Shown here in pieces: positions 1 to 9,608 of a stretch of DNA of 64,000 nt. The first letter of the stretch is position 1, and every line of letters starts with the position of its first letter. The notes below the pieces were generated by a model. It ran no database searches and was not told the origin of the DNA. It worked only from the letters and a program-made list of their open reading frames with translations. This stretch comes from Nesterenkonia lutea (GTDB taxonomy: Bacteria > Actinomycetota > Actinomycetes > Actinomycetales > Micrococcaceae): positions 1,922,001 through 1,986,000 of the forward strand of contig NZ_JADBED010000001.1 in assembly GCF_014873955.1 (NCBI RefSeq), given 5' to 3'. The position numbers were made by a program, and so were the translations under genes.

Positions 1-383
1 TCGGTCAGGCCGAACGCCTCCAGCAGGGTCATGCCGCGGACCTTCGCGTCCCGGGAGCTGTAGCCGAGCAGCCGTCCCAGCAGCATCAGGTTCTCCAGCC
101 CGGTGAGGTCCTCGTCCAGCGAGGCGAACTGCCCGGTCAGCGCGATCTTCTCGCGGATCATCCTGGGCTCGGTGAAGACATCGTGCCCGAGCACCCGGGC
201 CTCGCCCTCGTCCGGGCGCAGCAGAGTGGCGAGCATGCGGATCGCCGTCGTCTTCCCGGCCCCGTTGGGACCCAGGACTCCGTAGATGCCGCCCTGCTCG
301 ATGTGCAGGTCGATCCCGTCCACCGCAGCGGTGCTGCCGAACCGTTTGACCAGCCCGCGCGTTTCGATGGCTGGCACGCTCAT
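1..383 (-). CDS. ABC transporter ATP-binding protein, DrrA-like (C-terminus outside window)
   Basis: Only the N-terminal 127 residues are present; the gene runs off the left edge. The protein begins [16 protein letters not shown] and shows the Walker A motif GPNGAGKTT near residue 40, followed by the Q-loop region ([14 protein letters not shown]). This pattern matches the daunorubicin-resistance (DrrA) type of ATPase, which normally pairs with an ABC-2 membrane permease for drug or lipid export. The ATG at 381-383 was chosen because a purine-rich GGGGGGAG lies about nine bases upstream. The permease partner would be to the left of the window. The family is clear; the substrate is unknown. Confidence 0.85.
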   Translation of the reverse strand, partial: MSVPAIETRGLVKRFGSTAAVDGIDLHIEQGGIYGVLGPNGAGKTTAIRMLATLLRPDEGEARVLGHDVFTEPRMIREKIALTGQFASLDEDLTGLENLMLLGRLLGYSSRDAKVRGMTLLEAFGLT

Positions 384-459
384 GCGCAGCGCTCCCCCCT
401 GAAAGTTGTGTCTGGACTGGGACCAAGTCTAGTCCGCGACCCCTCGGACGGAACCCCTC

Positions 460-2691
460 TCAGCCCAGCTGCTGCCAGAGCCATCGGTAGATCAGCGCGT
501 TCATCGTGGCCTGCTGCTCCGGGTTGGCGGCTCCGCCGTGCCCGCCCTCGGTGTTCTCCCAATAGGTCACATCGGCGCCGAGCTGCTCCAGCGCCGCGGT
601 CATCTTCCGGGCGTGACCGGGGTGCACCCGGTCATCCCGGGTCGAGGTGGTCAGCAGCACCGGCGGATAGTCGACTCCCTCAGTCAGGAGGTGGTAAGGA
701 GAGAAGTCCTGCATGAACTTCCAGTCCTGCGTCTCCGGGTCGCCGTATTCGGCGCGCCAGGAGGCACCGGCGAGCAGCTGGGCGAACCGACGCATGTCCA
801 GCAGCGGGACCTGGATGACCACGGCGCCGAAGAGCTCCGGGTACTGGGTGAGCATGTTGCCGGTGAGCAGGCCTCCGTTGGAGCCGCCCCGGCAGGCGAG
901 CTTCTCCACGGTGGTGACGCCGCTGGACACCAGGTCCCGCGCCACGGCGGCGAAGTCCTCATTGGCCCGATTGCGGTTCTCCTTCAGCGCGGCCTGATGC
1001 CAGCCGGGCCCGTACTCGCCGCCGCCGCGGATGTTGGCCACGGCGAACACTCCCCCGTCCTCCAGCCAGGCCTTGCCGGCCAGGCCCAGGTAGCTCGGGG
1101 TCTGGGAGATCTGGAATCCGCCGTAGCCGTAGAGGATGGTGGGGTGGGGCTCGGGACCGGCGATCTGGGCCGCGCCGCGCACCTTCTCCTGGGCGGGGGT
1201 CTCGGCGGCCTGCACCGCCTCTGCCCGGCCGATCAGGAAGTACGGGATCCTCGTGCCGTCCGCGCTGGTCGCGAAGCTCTGCACCGAGGCGAGACCGTCG
1301 GCCTCGAACCGCTCAGGGGCCTGTTTGAGCAGCTCCAGGGACGGCTGCTCCCCGGCCCGCAGCGCGGCGAGGTCACCGCGGTAGAGGCTGGTGGGGGTGA
1401 CCCAGTCATTGCTGGTCAGCCAGACCTCGTCGGACTCCTCCGCGTCCACGGCGCCCACGCTGAGTGAACCGCCGAGCTCGTCGAACACTGCAGCCTCGCG
1501 CCACTGGCCGGCGTCGCGCCAGTGCGCCTGCACGCGGTGGATCACGTCCTCGAGCAGGGTCAGCACGAACATCTCGCGGGTCACGGCGACGTTGAGCAGG
1601 GCCGCAGACTCGGTGGGCTCGAAGAGCACCGTCAGCTCCGGCTCCCCGGCGAGGAACGACTCGGCGTCGCCCACGATCAGGCTGCCCCCGCGGTAGTCCA
1701 CGCCGTGGTGGGTGAAGTCAGTGCGCGGACGCAGCACGATCAGATCCCGATGGAAGCCGACCGAGACATCGGTGGGCACCTCGACCCGGGTGAGCGTGTC
1801 CTGCGCCTCCGGGTCCAGCAGATAGGTCTCACGGTCATAGAAGCCGAGCAGCTTCACGCCGAAATGTCGTTCGAAGCCCGGCGTGCTGTCATAGCCGACG
1901 ACGGCGGTCATATGGTCCTGCTCCACGCTGAGGACCGCCTGTGCCTCGGCCAGCGGGGTTCCCCGCCGCCAGCGACGAGCCACCCGGGGATAGCCCGAGC
2001 TGGTGACCGCGTCCTCCCCCGCATCATGGGTCATATAGACGGTGTCCAGGTCGATCCAGCTCAGCCCGCCCTTGCCCTGCGGCAGGTGGAAGCCTCCGTC
2101 TTCCTCAGCGACGAAGCGCCTGGTGGCGAGGTCGAACTCACGGGTGACATCGGCATCTGAGCCGCCCGGGGACAGCGAGACCAGCGCATGGCGCCACTGG
2201 GCGCCGTCGTCGTCTCCGGGGCTCGTCTGGCCGGTGCTGGCCTGGTCGGGGCTCGTCTGGCCGGGGCTCGTCTGTTGGCCGTGGGGGCGCAGCACCTCGG
2301 CGCCGTGCCAGACCCAGGTGACGCCCTCATCGGCGCTGAGCGCGTCCAGGTCCAGCAGGATCTCCCACTCGGGGGACTCGCTGCGGTAGGAGTCCTCGGT
2401 GGTGCGGCGCCACAGCCCCTGCGGGTGCTCGGCGTCGGTCCAGAAGTTGTAGAGGTGCTCCCCGCGCTTGGTCACGCCCGGGATGCGATCGGAGGCATCG
2501 AGGATCTCGCGCAGCTGCGTGCGCAGCGGCTCGAATCCGGCGTCCTTGATCCGTTCCTCGGCGCGGGCATTGCGCTCATGCACCCACTCCAGGGCGGGCT
2601 CCCCGTCGACCTCCTCGAGCCACAGGTGCGGATCGGCCTGCTCCGGGTCGCGGTCAGGATCGATCAGGGGCTGCGCAGAGGGGAATGTCAT
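460..2691 (-). CDS. Prolyl oligopeptidase family serine peptidase (S9A)
   Basis: A 743-residue cytoplasmic serine peptidase of the prolyl oligopeptidase family, which cleaves short peptides after proline. The N-terminal part (about 1-430) should form the beta-propeller and the C-terminal part the alpha/beta-hydrolase domain. The triad is visible: Ser about 604 in GGSNGG, Asp about 686 in TRDDRV, and His about 718 in GGHGG. Length is usual for S9A enzymes (about 700). An odd low-complexity insert of QTSPG-type repeats sits at residues 139-160 (DNA 2215-2277). The gene follows ppc in the same direction across a 75-bp palindrome, so it probably has its own promoter. A close alternative is oligopeptidase B, but DDRV and GGHGG favour the prolyl type. 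Confidence 0.9.
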   Translation of the reverse strand: MTFPSAQPLIDPDRDPEQADPHLWLEEVDGEPALEWVHERNARAEERIKDAGFEPLRTQLREILDASDRIPGVTKRGEHLYNFWTDAEHPQGLWRRTTEDSYRSESPEWEILLDLDALSADEGVTWVWHGAEVLRPHGQQTSPGQTSPDQASTGQTSPGDDDGAQWRHALVSLSPGGSDADVTREFDLATRRFVAEEDGGFHLPQGKGGLSWIDLDTVYMTHDAGEDAVTSSGYPRVARRWRRGTPLAEAQAVLSVEQDHMTAVVGYDSTPGFERHFGVKLLGFYDRETYLLDPEAQDTLTRVEVPTDVSVGFHRDLIVLRPRTDFTHHGVDYRGGSLIVGDAESFLAGEPELTVLFEPTESAALLNVAVTREMFVLTLLEDVIHRVQAHWRDAGQWREAAVFDELGGSLSVGAVDAEESDEVWLTSNDWVTPTSLYRGDLAALRAGEQPSLELLKQAPERFEADGLASVQSFATSADGTRIPYFLIGRAEAVQAAETPAQEKVRGAAQIAGPEPHPTILYGYGGFQISQTPSYLGLAGKAWLEDGGVFAVANIRGGGEYGPGWHQAALKENRNRANEDFAAVARDLVSSGVTTVEKLACRGGSNGGLLTGNMLTQYPELFGAVVIQVPLLDMRRFAQLLAGASWRAEYGDPETQDWKFMQDFSPYHLLTEGVDYPPVLLTTSTRDDRVHPGHARKMTAALEQLGADVTYWENTEGGHGGAANPEQQATMNALIYRWLWQQLG

Positions 2692-2710
2692 GGTCCAATC
2701 CTAGCCACCC

Positions 2711-2785
2711 GCGTTTTACCTGGGATTACGTGGTCTACCAGGGGCACGGTCGGCTTGGTAGACCACGCAGCGGCAGGTAAAACGC
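2711..2785. repeat. 75-bp palindromic intergenic element, copy 1
   Basis: The outer arms GCGTTTTACCTG (2711-2722) and CAGGTAAAACGC (2774-2785) are perfectly complementary over 12 bp. A second perfect 12-bp stem, CGTGGTCTACCA (2729-2740) with its complement at 2756-2767, is nested inside and encloses a 15-nt loop. The element lies between the stop of ppc and the start of the peptidase gene and could act as a terminator. It has the same length as the element at 14404-14478 and matches it at about 51 of 75 positions without gaps, so it belongs to a dispersed family. Confidence 0.85.
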
Positions 2786-2800
2786 AGAGGGGGGCCGAGA

Positions 2801-5500
2801 TCAGCCGGTGTTCTGCAGGCCTGCCGCCACGCCCTTGAGCGTGATCAGCAGCAGGTTGCGCGGATCGTCGATCTGATCGTCGGCGAGGGTGCCCGAGCGC
2901 AGCACACGCAGCGCGCGCAGCTGGATCAGCGAGAGCGCATCCACATAGGGATTGCGCAGCTGCACCGCGCGGCCGAGCACCTGGTGGTTCTCGAGCAGAC
3001 GCTGCTGCTCGGTGATGGTGAGCACCCATTTGGTGGTCAGATCGAACTCCTCGAGCACCACCTCGGTGAGGTCCTCGCGGCCGCCGAGCGCCAGGTAGCG
3101 CCCCGCGATGCGCCGGTCCGTCTTGGCCAGCGACATCTCGATGTTGTCGATCAGCGCGCGGAACAGCGGCCATTCGGCGTAGGCGGTGCGCAGCAGCTCC
3201 GGATCGTTCACCGATTCCAGGGCGCTGCCCAGGCCGTACCAGCCGGTCAGGTTGATCCGCGCCTGGCCCCAGGCGAAGTTCCACGGGATCGCACGCAGGT
3301 CCTCCAGGGACTCCACCGAGAGGCCGCGCTTGGCCGGACGGGAGCCGATGGCGAGCAGGCCGACCTCGTCCTGCGGGGTGACCTCGGCGAACCAGGGGGC
3401 GAAGCCCTCGGCGTTGACCAGACCGTGGAAGCGCTCGCGGGAGACCGCGTCCATCTTCTCGGCCAGCCCGGCATAGCGCTGCGCCGCCTCGGCGTTGCGC
3501 CGTTCGGTCGACGGCGCGGAGGCCATCAGAGTGGCCGCCGCGACCTGTTCGATGTGCCGCAGAGCGATCTCCGGGTTGCCGTAGCGGGCAGAGATGACCT
3601 CCCCCTGCTCAGTGACCTTGAACCGCAGATCCACCGAGTGCGGGGGCTGCGCCAGGATCGCCCGGTTCGCCGGTCCGCCACCGCGGCCGAGCGCGCCGCC
3701 GCGACCGTGGAACTGGGTCAGCGTGATGTCATGCTTGATCGCCCATTCGGCGATCTTCTCCTGCGCCTCGTAGAGCGCGAGGGTGGCCGAGACGGGGCCG
3801 ACGTCCTTGGCCGAGTCGGAGTAGCCCAGCATGATCTCCATGCGCCGTCCGGTCTCCTGAAGCCGGGCCTGCACGGCCGGGTTGTGCAGCATCTCCTCGA
3901 GGATCTCCGGGGCGTTGCGCAGGTCCTCATAGGTCTCGAAGAGCGGAATGACGTCCAGCACCGGGGCGTTCTCGGCGCCGCCGAGGGCCTTCTCCGCCAG
4001 GGTGTAGACGTCCGCCAGGTTCTGCGCCGAGGTGGTGAAGGAGACGATGTAGCGCCGGGCGGCGTCCACGCCATAGCGCTGCTGCACCGAGGCGATGGCG
4101 CGGAAGGTCTCCAGCACCTCCTCGGCGGGGACCGCCATCTTCTCCACCGAGTCGGGGTCCTCGAGCCAGGCCAGGGCCTGGGCATGGACCTTGGAGTGCT
4201 GACGCACCTCCAGCTCTGCCAGGTGGAAGCCGAAGGTCTGCACCTGCCAGATGAGCTCCTGGAGATCGCCGTAGGCCGCGCGGTTCGCGCCGGCCTCCAC
4301 GAGGGACTCCTGGACGATCCGCAGGTCTGCGATCAGCTCCTCGGGCACCGCGTAGGCCAGATCGGCATTGCGCTCCCGGGTGGCCTGGATGCGACCGGTG
4401 ATGGCCAGCATCACCTGCCGGTGCGGCTCCCGCGGTGAATGCTGGGAGGCCTGCGCGGCCAGCTCCTCGGAGAGCTGGCGCTGCCTGTTCCAGAGGGTCT
4501 CGAGGCGCTGACTCCGCGGGGTGTAGCGGTCATCCAGGGTCAGCGACATGCCGGTTCGCCGGGCCCGTGACTCCAGATCGGCCAGCACCCGGTCCGCGGC
4601 CTGGGCCACGGCCTTGCGGGTGATCGTGGCGGTGACGTTCGGGTTGCCGTCCCGGTCCCCGGCGATCCAGGAGCCGAGCCGGATGAAGGCGGGCGCCTTG
4701 GGAGCCTGGAATCCGGAGGCCTCCCCCTGCAGCCAGTCGTCCATGCGGCGGTAGGCCTGGGTGAAGACGGAGGAGAAGGAGGAGTCGAAGACGCCCAGGG
4801 CCGTGCGCACCTCGTCCAGCGGGGAGGGGCTCGAGACGCGCAGCTGGGCCGTGCGCCACATGTTGTCGATCTCTTCGAGGATCTCGCGGCGGTTCTTCGC
4901 CAGCGCGGTGGGTCCGACCCGAGCGTCGTCGCGGACGTCGAGCAGGGCCCCGATGCGCCGCACCGAGGCGGTGATGGCGTTTCGCCGGGCCTCGGTGGGG
5001 TGGGCGGTGAGCACCGGGTGGAAGCGCAGCTCCTTGAGCCGCCGCTCGGCCTCACGCTGGCCGACCTCCTCGGCGAGGTGGGTGAAGGCCGCGGCCACCG
5101 AATCGGTGGGCTGCTGCTCGGCCAGCGGAAGCTCGCCGTCGCGGGCACGCAGAGTGCGGACGCGGTGCTGCTCCTCGGCGAGATTCGCCAGCAGGAAATA
5201 GGACGTGAAGGCGCGGGCGACCTCCTTGGCACGTTCCGCGGAGAACGAGTCGACCAGCTTCTCGGCCTGTTCCAGGGTGTCTCCGCTGGGATCCTCCAGG
5301 GCCGCGATGGTCAGTTCCCGCAGCGCCTCGACGTCGGCCAGCAGCCCTTCGGAGCCGTACTCCTCGAGCACCTGGCCCAGCAGGCCGCCGAGGAGGCTCA
5401 CATCGCGGCGCATCGCCTCGGGCACCTCGTGGGTGGCCTGGATGCGCGTGATGCTTCCGGTGGTCGGCGAGCTCGCCGCGATCGGGTGTTCCTGGGTCAT
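2801..5500 (-). CDS. ppc: Phosphoenolpyruvate carboxylase
   Basis: An 899-residue phosphoenolpyruvate carboxylase, which makes oxaloacetate from PEP and bicarbonate to refill the TCA cycle. Diagnostic segments are present in order: VLTAHPTEARRN near residue 165 with the catalytic His, GDRDGNPNVT near 265, FHGRGGALGRGGGP near 590, and the C-terminal end LQNTG that contributes to the allosteric site. The frame stays open upstream to 5650, but the ATG at 5498-5500 is preferred. It has AAGGAG seven bases upstream and gives MTQEHPIAASS, with the conserved region starting about 30 residues later. Single-gene unit; downstream lies the 75-bp palindrome. Confidence 0.97.
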   Translation of the reverse strand: MTQEHPIAASSPTTGSITRIQATHEVPEAMRRDVSLLGGLLGQVLEEYGSEGLLADVEALRELTIAALEDPSGDTLEQAEKLVDSFSAERAKEVARAFTSYFLLANLAEEQHRVRTLRARDGELPLAEQQPTDSVAAAFTHLAEEVGQREAERRLKELRFHPVLTAHPTEARRNAITASVRRIGALLDVRDDARVGPTALAKNRREILEEIDNMWRTAQLRVSSPSPLDEVRTALGVFDSSFSSVFTQAYRRMDDWLQGEASGFQAPKAPAFIRLGSWIAGDRDGNPNVTATITRKAVAQAADRVLADLESRARRTGMSLTLDDRYTPRSQRLETLWNRQRQLSEELAAQASQHSPREPHRQVMLAITGRIQATRERNADLAYAVPEELIADLRIVQESLVEAGANRAAYGDLQELIWQVQTFGFHLAELEVRQHSKVHAQALAWLEDPDSVEKMAVPAEEVLETFRAIASVQQRYGVDAARRYIVSFTTSAQNLADVYTLAEKALGGAENAPVLDVIPLFETYEDLRNAPEILEEMLHNPAVQARLQETGRRMEIMLGYSDSAKDVGPVSATLALYEAQEKIAEWAIKHDITLTQFHGRGGALGRGGGPANRAILAQPPHSVDLRFKVTEQGEVISARYGNPEIALRHIEQVAAATLMASAPSTERRNAEAAQRYAGLAEKMDAVSRERFHGLVNAEGFAPWFAEVTPQDEVGLLAIGSRPAKRGLSVESLEDLRAIPWNFAWGQARINLTGWYGLGSALESVNDPELLRTAYAEWPLFRALIDNIEMSLAKTDRRIAGRYLALGGREDLTEVVLEEFDLTTKWVLTITEQQRLLENHQVLGRAVQLRNPYVDALSLIQLRALRVLRSGTLADDQIDDPRNLLLITLKGVAAGLQNTG

Positions 5501-5737
5501 GTGAATCTCCTTCTCGGATGCTTCACGTGACCCCATCGTCACGTCTGGTGGATCTCTCGAACCGCAGCGCGACCTGCCCATGCCTGCGGTGACGTCGTCT
5601 CGCACGGACAGGCGGGCCCCGCTCAGGGTGCACTGTGTTCGAGGCAACACGCTATCAAGCCGAGGTCCAGGGCCGAAGTCGATCCGCGTCAGCGCATCCG
5701 GCGCGGGAGGGTCAGTCTGCGGCGCTGAGCTGGAGGA

Positions 5738-7663
5738 TCAGGCCCATTCGGCTTCGCGCAGCGCACGACGACGCTGCTCAAGCTCCATCAGCTCGCGGTT
5801 GAGCGCCTGGTGCTCCTCCGGGTTCTGGGCCGGGTCCATGCGCTGGAGGCTGCCGAGCAGATTCGCCTTCTGGTGGGTGATCTTCAGCTCCACCAGCCGA
5901 TTGAGGATCGACTGACAGTACTTCTCCAGATGTTCGTCGGAGTTGGTGGGCAGCGAGGTGACCGCAAGCTCGGAGACGAAGGACTTGATCGGCTCCGGGA
6001 CCTCATCACGCACCGCGCTGACCCAGTTGCGCGGATCCGAGGCCGAGGCGGCGGCGATGCGCACGCCGTCGTGGATCGCCTGATGCGCCGGAGCGGTGAA
6101 GCGGACGGTGAAGATCTCCTCCCACTGCTCGGCGGTCAGATGTGTGGGGTGCTGCAGGATGACCTCCAGCGCCTGCCGCTCCATGAGCACCGCAGGATCG
6201 CGGGTGTCGGGACGGACGAATCCGCGCCCGCCGCGCTGCTCCCCCGCCGGATCCATGCGCTGCGGAGACCTGGAGTTCTGACCGTTCCCCTGGTTCGCCG
6301 AGGAAGACCTGTCCGCCTCCTGCTGCGGGGAGGGCTGGTGCTTCTGCGCATAGGTGACGGCGCGGGCGACGTCGTCCATCTCTGCTCCGAGCCAGCCGGC
6401 GAGTTCGCGGGTGTAGGCCGGGCGCAGCGCGGGGTCCTTGATGCCGCCGACGATGGGGGCGGTGGCGCGCAGAGCACCGACGCGTCCCTCGATGGTGTTC
6501 AGGTCGAACTCGCGCAGCTTGGCCCGGATGGCGAACTCGAAGAGCGGCGTCTTGGAGGCGACGAGCTCCTTGACCGCCTCATCGCCGCGGTGCTGGCGGA
6601 TGTCACAGGGGTCCATGCCCTCGGGGCCCACGGCGATGAAGGTCTTGGCCAGGAACATGTGGTCCTCTTTGAACGCCTTCAGCGCCGCCTGCTGACCTGC
6701 CGCATCGCCGTCGAAGGTGAAGATGACCTCACCGGCGCCGCCCTCATCCGAGATCAGCCGCCGGGCGATCCGGATGTGGCCCTCGCCGAAGGCGGTCCCG
6801 CAGGTGGCCACCGCGGTCTCCACGCCGGCCACGTGACAGGCCATGACATCGGTGTAGCCCTCCACGACGACCAGCTGGCGCTGTTTGGCGACATGACGCT
6901 TGGCGTGCTCGATCCCGTAGAGCACCTGAGACTTCTTGTAGATGGCCGTCTCGGGAGAGTTCAGGTACTTGGGCCCCTTGTCCTCCGCATAGAGGTGGCG
7001 CCCGCCGAAGCCCACGGTGTTCCCGGTCATGTCGCGGATCGGCCACATCAGCCGGCCGCGGAAGCGGTCGTAGATCCCGCGGCCCCCGGAGGAGAACATC
7101 CCGGTCTCGGTGAGCTCCTCCTCGGAGAAGCCCTTGGCGCGCAGGTGCTTGAGCAGGTTGTCCCAGCCCTTGGGTGCGTAGCCCACCGAGAACTGGGCGG
7201 CGTGTTCGCGGGTGAAGCCGCGGCCGGTGAGCATCTCGCGGGCGATCTGCGCCTCGGGGCTCTGCAGCGCCTGCTGGAAGAACTCATCGGCGATCTTGTG
7301 CGCGTCCAGCAGCCGCTGCCGGCGGCCGATCTCGGCCTTGTCCGGGCCCTTGCCGCCGTCCTCGTAGCGCAGCTCGATTCCCAGCCGCCCGGCGAGCTTC
7401 TCCACGGTCTCCTGGAAGCTGGTGTGCTCCATGCCCATGAGGAAGGCGATGACGTCGCCGGATTCCCCGCAGCCGAAGCAGTGGAACGTCCCGACCTGGG
7501 GGCGGATGTGGAAGCTGGGTGAACGCTCGTCATGGAAGGGGCACAGGCCCTTCCAGGAGCCGATGCCGGCGCCCTTGAGCGTGACGTACTGCTCGACGAC
7601 CTCGCGAAGGTCCGCACGCTCGCGCACGGCGTCGATATCTTCGCGTTTGATCAGTCCAGCCAT
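5738..7663 (-). CDS. dnaG: DNA primase
   Basis: DNA primase of 641 residues, which lays RNA primers for replication at the fork. The N-terminal zinc-binding domain shows CPFHDERSPSFH and HCFGCGESGD (about residues 41-70). The central RNA polymerase core contains the TOPRIM acidic motifs VVVEGYTDV and FTFDGDAAG. The C-terminal helicase-interaction domain is preceded by a Gln/Ser-rich linker (about 445-480). Length and domain order are normal for actinobacterial DnaG. The start MAGLIKREDIDAV aligns with the usual N-terminus. It is divergent from the YbaK-like gene across 77 bp. Confidence 0.97.
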   Translation of the reverse strand: MAGLIKREDIDAVRERADLREVVEQYVTLKGAGIGSWKGLCPFHDERSPSFHIRPQVGTFHCFGCGESGDVIAFLMGMEHTSFQETVEKLAGRLGIELRYEDGGKGPDKAEIGRRQRLLDAHKIADEFFQQALQSPEAQIAREMLTGRGFTREHAAQFSVGYAPKGWDNLLKHLRAKGFSEEELTETGMFSSGGRGIYDRFRGRLMWPIRDMTGNTVGFGGRHLYAEDKGPKYLNSPETAIYKKSQVLYGIEHAKRHVAKQRQLVVVEGYTDVMACHVAGVETAVATCGTAFGEGHIRIARRLISDEGGAGEVIFTFDGDAAGQQAALKAFKEDHMFLAKTFIAVGPEGMDPCDIRQHRGDEAVKELVASKTPLFEFAIRAKLREFDLNTIEGRVGALRATAPIVGGIKDPALRPAYTRELAGWLGAEMDDVARAVTYAQKHQPSPQQEADRSSSANQGNGQNSRSPQRMDPAGEQRGGRGFVRPDTRDPAVLMERQALEVILQHPTHLTAEQWEEIFTVRFTAPAHQAIHDGVRIAAASASDPRNWVSAVRDEVPEPIKSFVSELAVTSLPTNSDEHLEKYCQSILNRLVELKITHQKANLLGSLQRMDPAQNPEEHQALNRELMELEQRRRALREAEWA

Positions 7664-7740
7664 GGTCCTAATCTACTCGGCGCGGCCAAATCTTGACCCG
7701 CCGCCGCCAGGCTGTGGAGAGTCCTCGCTAGGCTGGGAGC

Positions 7741-8238
7741 ATGACTGAGCTTTCCGGACGTGAGCGCGTGCAGGCCGATGCCGATGCACGCGCGGTGACC
7801 CTTGAATTCGTGCAGCGGGGACCTGCCTCCTCCCTGGAGGAGGCCGCGCAGAACCTCGGGGTCGCGCCGCGGGAGATCGTGAAGACCCTGGTGGCCAGGG
7901 CGAAGGTCACCCAGTCTGCGACCGAGCACAGCTATGTGGTGGCGCTGATCCCCGGGGACAAGCAGGTGGACTGGGCGAAGCTGCGTCGGCTGGCGGGGAT
8001 GAAGAAGATGTCCATGACCGCGCCCGAGGAGGCGGTTCAGGCCACGGGCTACCATCCCGGAACGATCACTCCGTTCGGCGCCCGCACCGCCGGCGGGCGG
8101 CAGTGGCCGATCTACGCGGACGAGTCCATCTCGGGGCGCATCGCCATGGGCGCCGGTGAACCGGACCTGAATCTCTTCGTGGACGCCGAGGAGCTGTTCG
8201 CGGCCTTTGACGTCGTCGTCGGCGATATCGGCAAGTAG
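7741..8238 (+). CDS. YbaK/EbsC-type aminoacyl-tRNA deacylase
   Basis: A 165-residue protein of the YbaK/ProX fold that hydrolyses misacylated tRNAs such as Cys-tRNA(Pro), a proofreading role in trans to the synthetase. Supporting signs are the conserved segment EIVKTLVAR, GDKQVDWAKLRRLAG, the loop GYHPGTITPFG and the glycine-rich end ISGRIAMGAGEP, all in family order and at usual length. It is a monocistronic plus-strand gene between divergent dnaG and the convergent HD-domain gene. The exact tRNA substrate cannot be fixed from sequence because YbaK, ProX and EbsC members differ subtly. Confidence 0.85.
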   Translation: MTELSGRERVQADADARAVTLEFVQRGPASSLEEAAQNLGVAPREIVKTLVARAKVTQSATEHSYVVALIPGDKQVDWAKLRRLAGMKKMSMTAPEEAVQATGYHPGTITPFGARTAGGRQWPIYADESISGRIAMGAGEPDLNLFVDAEELFAAFDVVVGDIGK

Positions 8239-8275
8239 CACTCCGCCCCTCAGCGCACGCGGGATGGGGGGAAGG

Positions 8276-9598
8276 TCAGGCGAAGAGGCGGTTGAACACG
8301 GGACGGCCGTGGACCAGCGTGGCGTACCACTCCAGCGCCGCGCCGTCGGTGAGCGAGGCGATCTGGTCGATGATCGCGCGCTGCCGGCCGGACTCGTCCG
8401 CCGCCGCGTGGAAGTCGACCTGGAAGGGCGGCTCCAGGAACTGGTCCCCGGTCTCGGTGAGCAGCCCGTGCAGAGCCTCGATGACCTCGCTCTGCCGCGC
8501 GTACACCGGCATCTGCTCACGGGAGGCCATGATGTAGGTCGCCGCGATGCCCTTCATCAGCGAGATCTCCTCCAGCGTCTCCAGCGGCACCACCAGATCC
8601 GCCTCGTGGCGGACCAGCGGCCGGTGCCCATGGGCGTCCCGGGTGGCCGTGAAGATGGCGTGGGAGAACCTGCCGATCAGCTCGCTGGTCATGTTCTTCA
8701 GCGCCGCCAGCGCCCTTCGCGAGCCGTCGGACTCCCCCACCCAGGACTCGGCTGAGGAGAGCCGCCCCAGCGCGGCCTCGATCCGTGCCGGATCGGTCTC
8801 CGGCAGATACCAGTCGCGGGTGGTCTGGACCACGCGGCGGCGCTGCACCGCGTCGGTGAGGAACTTCAGCTGGAACCGTCCGTTGACCACCCCGTCCTCG
8901 ATGTCATGCACGGAGTAGGCGATGTCATCGGCGGCATCCATCACCTGGGCCTCCATGGACTTGCGCCGGCCCGTGACGCCCTCACGGATCCAGCGGAACA
9001 CCTCGAGGTCATCGGCATAGGCGCCGAACTTCTGGCTGCGACCGCCGCCCGGCAGGGCGGGGGCCTCGTGGGCCTGCCAGGGGTACTTCACCGCTGCGTC
9101 CAGGGAGGCGCGGGTCAGGTTCAGCCCCGCCGAGCGGCCGTCGGGGTGGAACCGCTTGGTCTCCAGCCGGGTGAGCAGACGCAGCGTCTGCGCATTGCCC
9201 TCGAACCCGCCGTGCTCGGCGGCCAGGGAGTTGAGCACCGTCTCGCCATGGTGGCCGAAGGGCGGGTGCCCCAGATCGTGGGAGAGGCAGGCGGCATCGA
9301 CGACGTCGGGGTCACAGCCCAGCAGTCGGCCCAGGTCCCGACCCACCTGGGCCACCTCGAGCGAGTGGGTCAGCCGGGTGCGGGAGAAGTCGTCGATGTC
9401 CGGGGAGACCACCTGGGTCTTGGCTCCGAGCCGGCGCAGCGCCGAGGAGTGCAGCAGCCTGGCGCGGTCCCGCTCAAAGCTGGACCGGTACACGGACTTC
9501 CCATGCTCGGGCACCCAGCGGGCCTCGTCAGCCTCGGTGTAGCCAGGCCTCAGGGCCGCGTATCCGCCCTCCACTCGCTCCACGTTCTGCGCACTCAT
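8276..9598 (-). CDS. Deoxyguanosinetriphosphate triphosphohydrolase-like HD protein
   Basis: A 440-residue HD-domain protein of the dGTPase family, which hydrolyses dNTPs to nucleoside and tripolyphosphate. Metal-binding residues are visible as RTRLTHSLEV (first His) and SHDLGHPPFGHHGE (HD pair and following His), roughly residues 65-125. A third conserved Asp lies in MDAADDIAYSVHDIEDG. The length fits the actinobacterial dgt-like type 2 proteins. It ends 10 bases before the next minus-strand gene region begins upstream (dusB stops at 9609), so dusB and this gene could be co-transcribed. Whether dGTP is the true substrate is not shown by sequence. Confidence 0.9.
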   Translation of the reverse strand: MSAQNVERVEGGYAALRPGYTEADEARWVPEHGKSVYRSSFERDRARLLHSSALRRLGAKTQVVSPDIDDFSRTRLTHSLEVAQVGRDLGRLLGCDPDVVDAACLSHDLGHPPFGHHGETVLNSLAAEHGGFEGNAQTLRLLTRLETKRFHPDGRSAGLNLTRASLDAAVKYPWQAHEAPALPGGGRSQKFGAYADDLEVFRWIREGVTGRRKSMEAQVMDAADDIAYSVHDIEDGVVNGRFQLKFLTDAVQRRRVVQTTRDWYLPETDPARIEAALGRLSSAESWVGESDGSRRALAALKNMTSELIGRFSHAIFTATRDAHGHRPLVRHEADLVVPLETLEEISLMKGIAATYIMASREQMPVYARQSEVIEALHGLLTETGDQFLEPPFQVDFHAAADESGRQRAIIDQIASLTDGAALEWYATLVHGRPVFNRLFA

Positions 9599-9608
9599 GC
9601 CTGCAACC

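Noticed and set aside
2984..4438. Long open frame opposite ppc (about 484 codons, plus strand)
   Set aside because: High-GC antisense shadow of an unmistakable ppc gene; composition is Leu/Gly/Arg/Gln-rich with no motifs.
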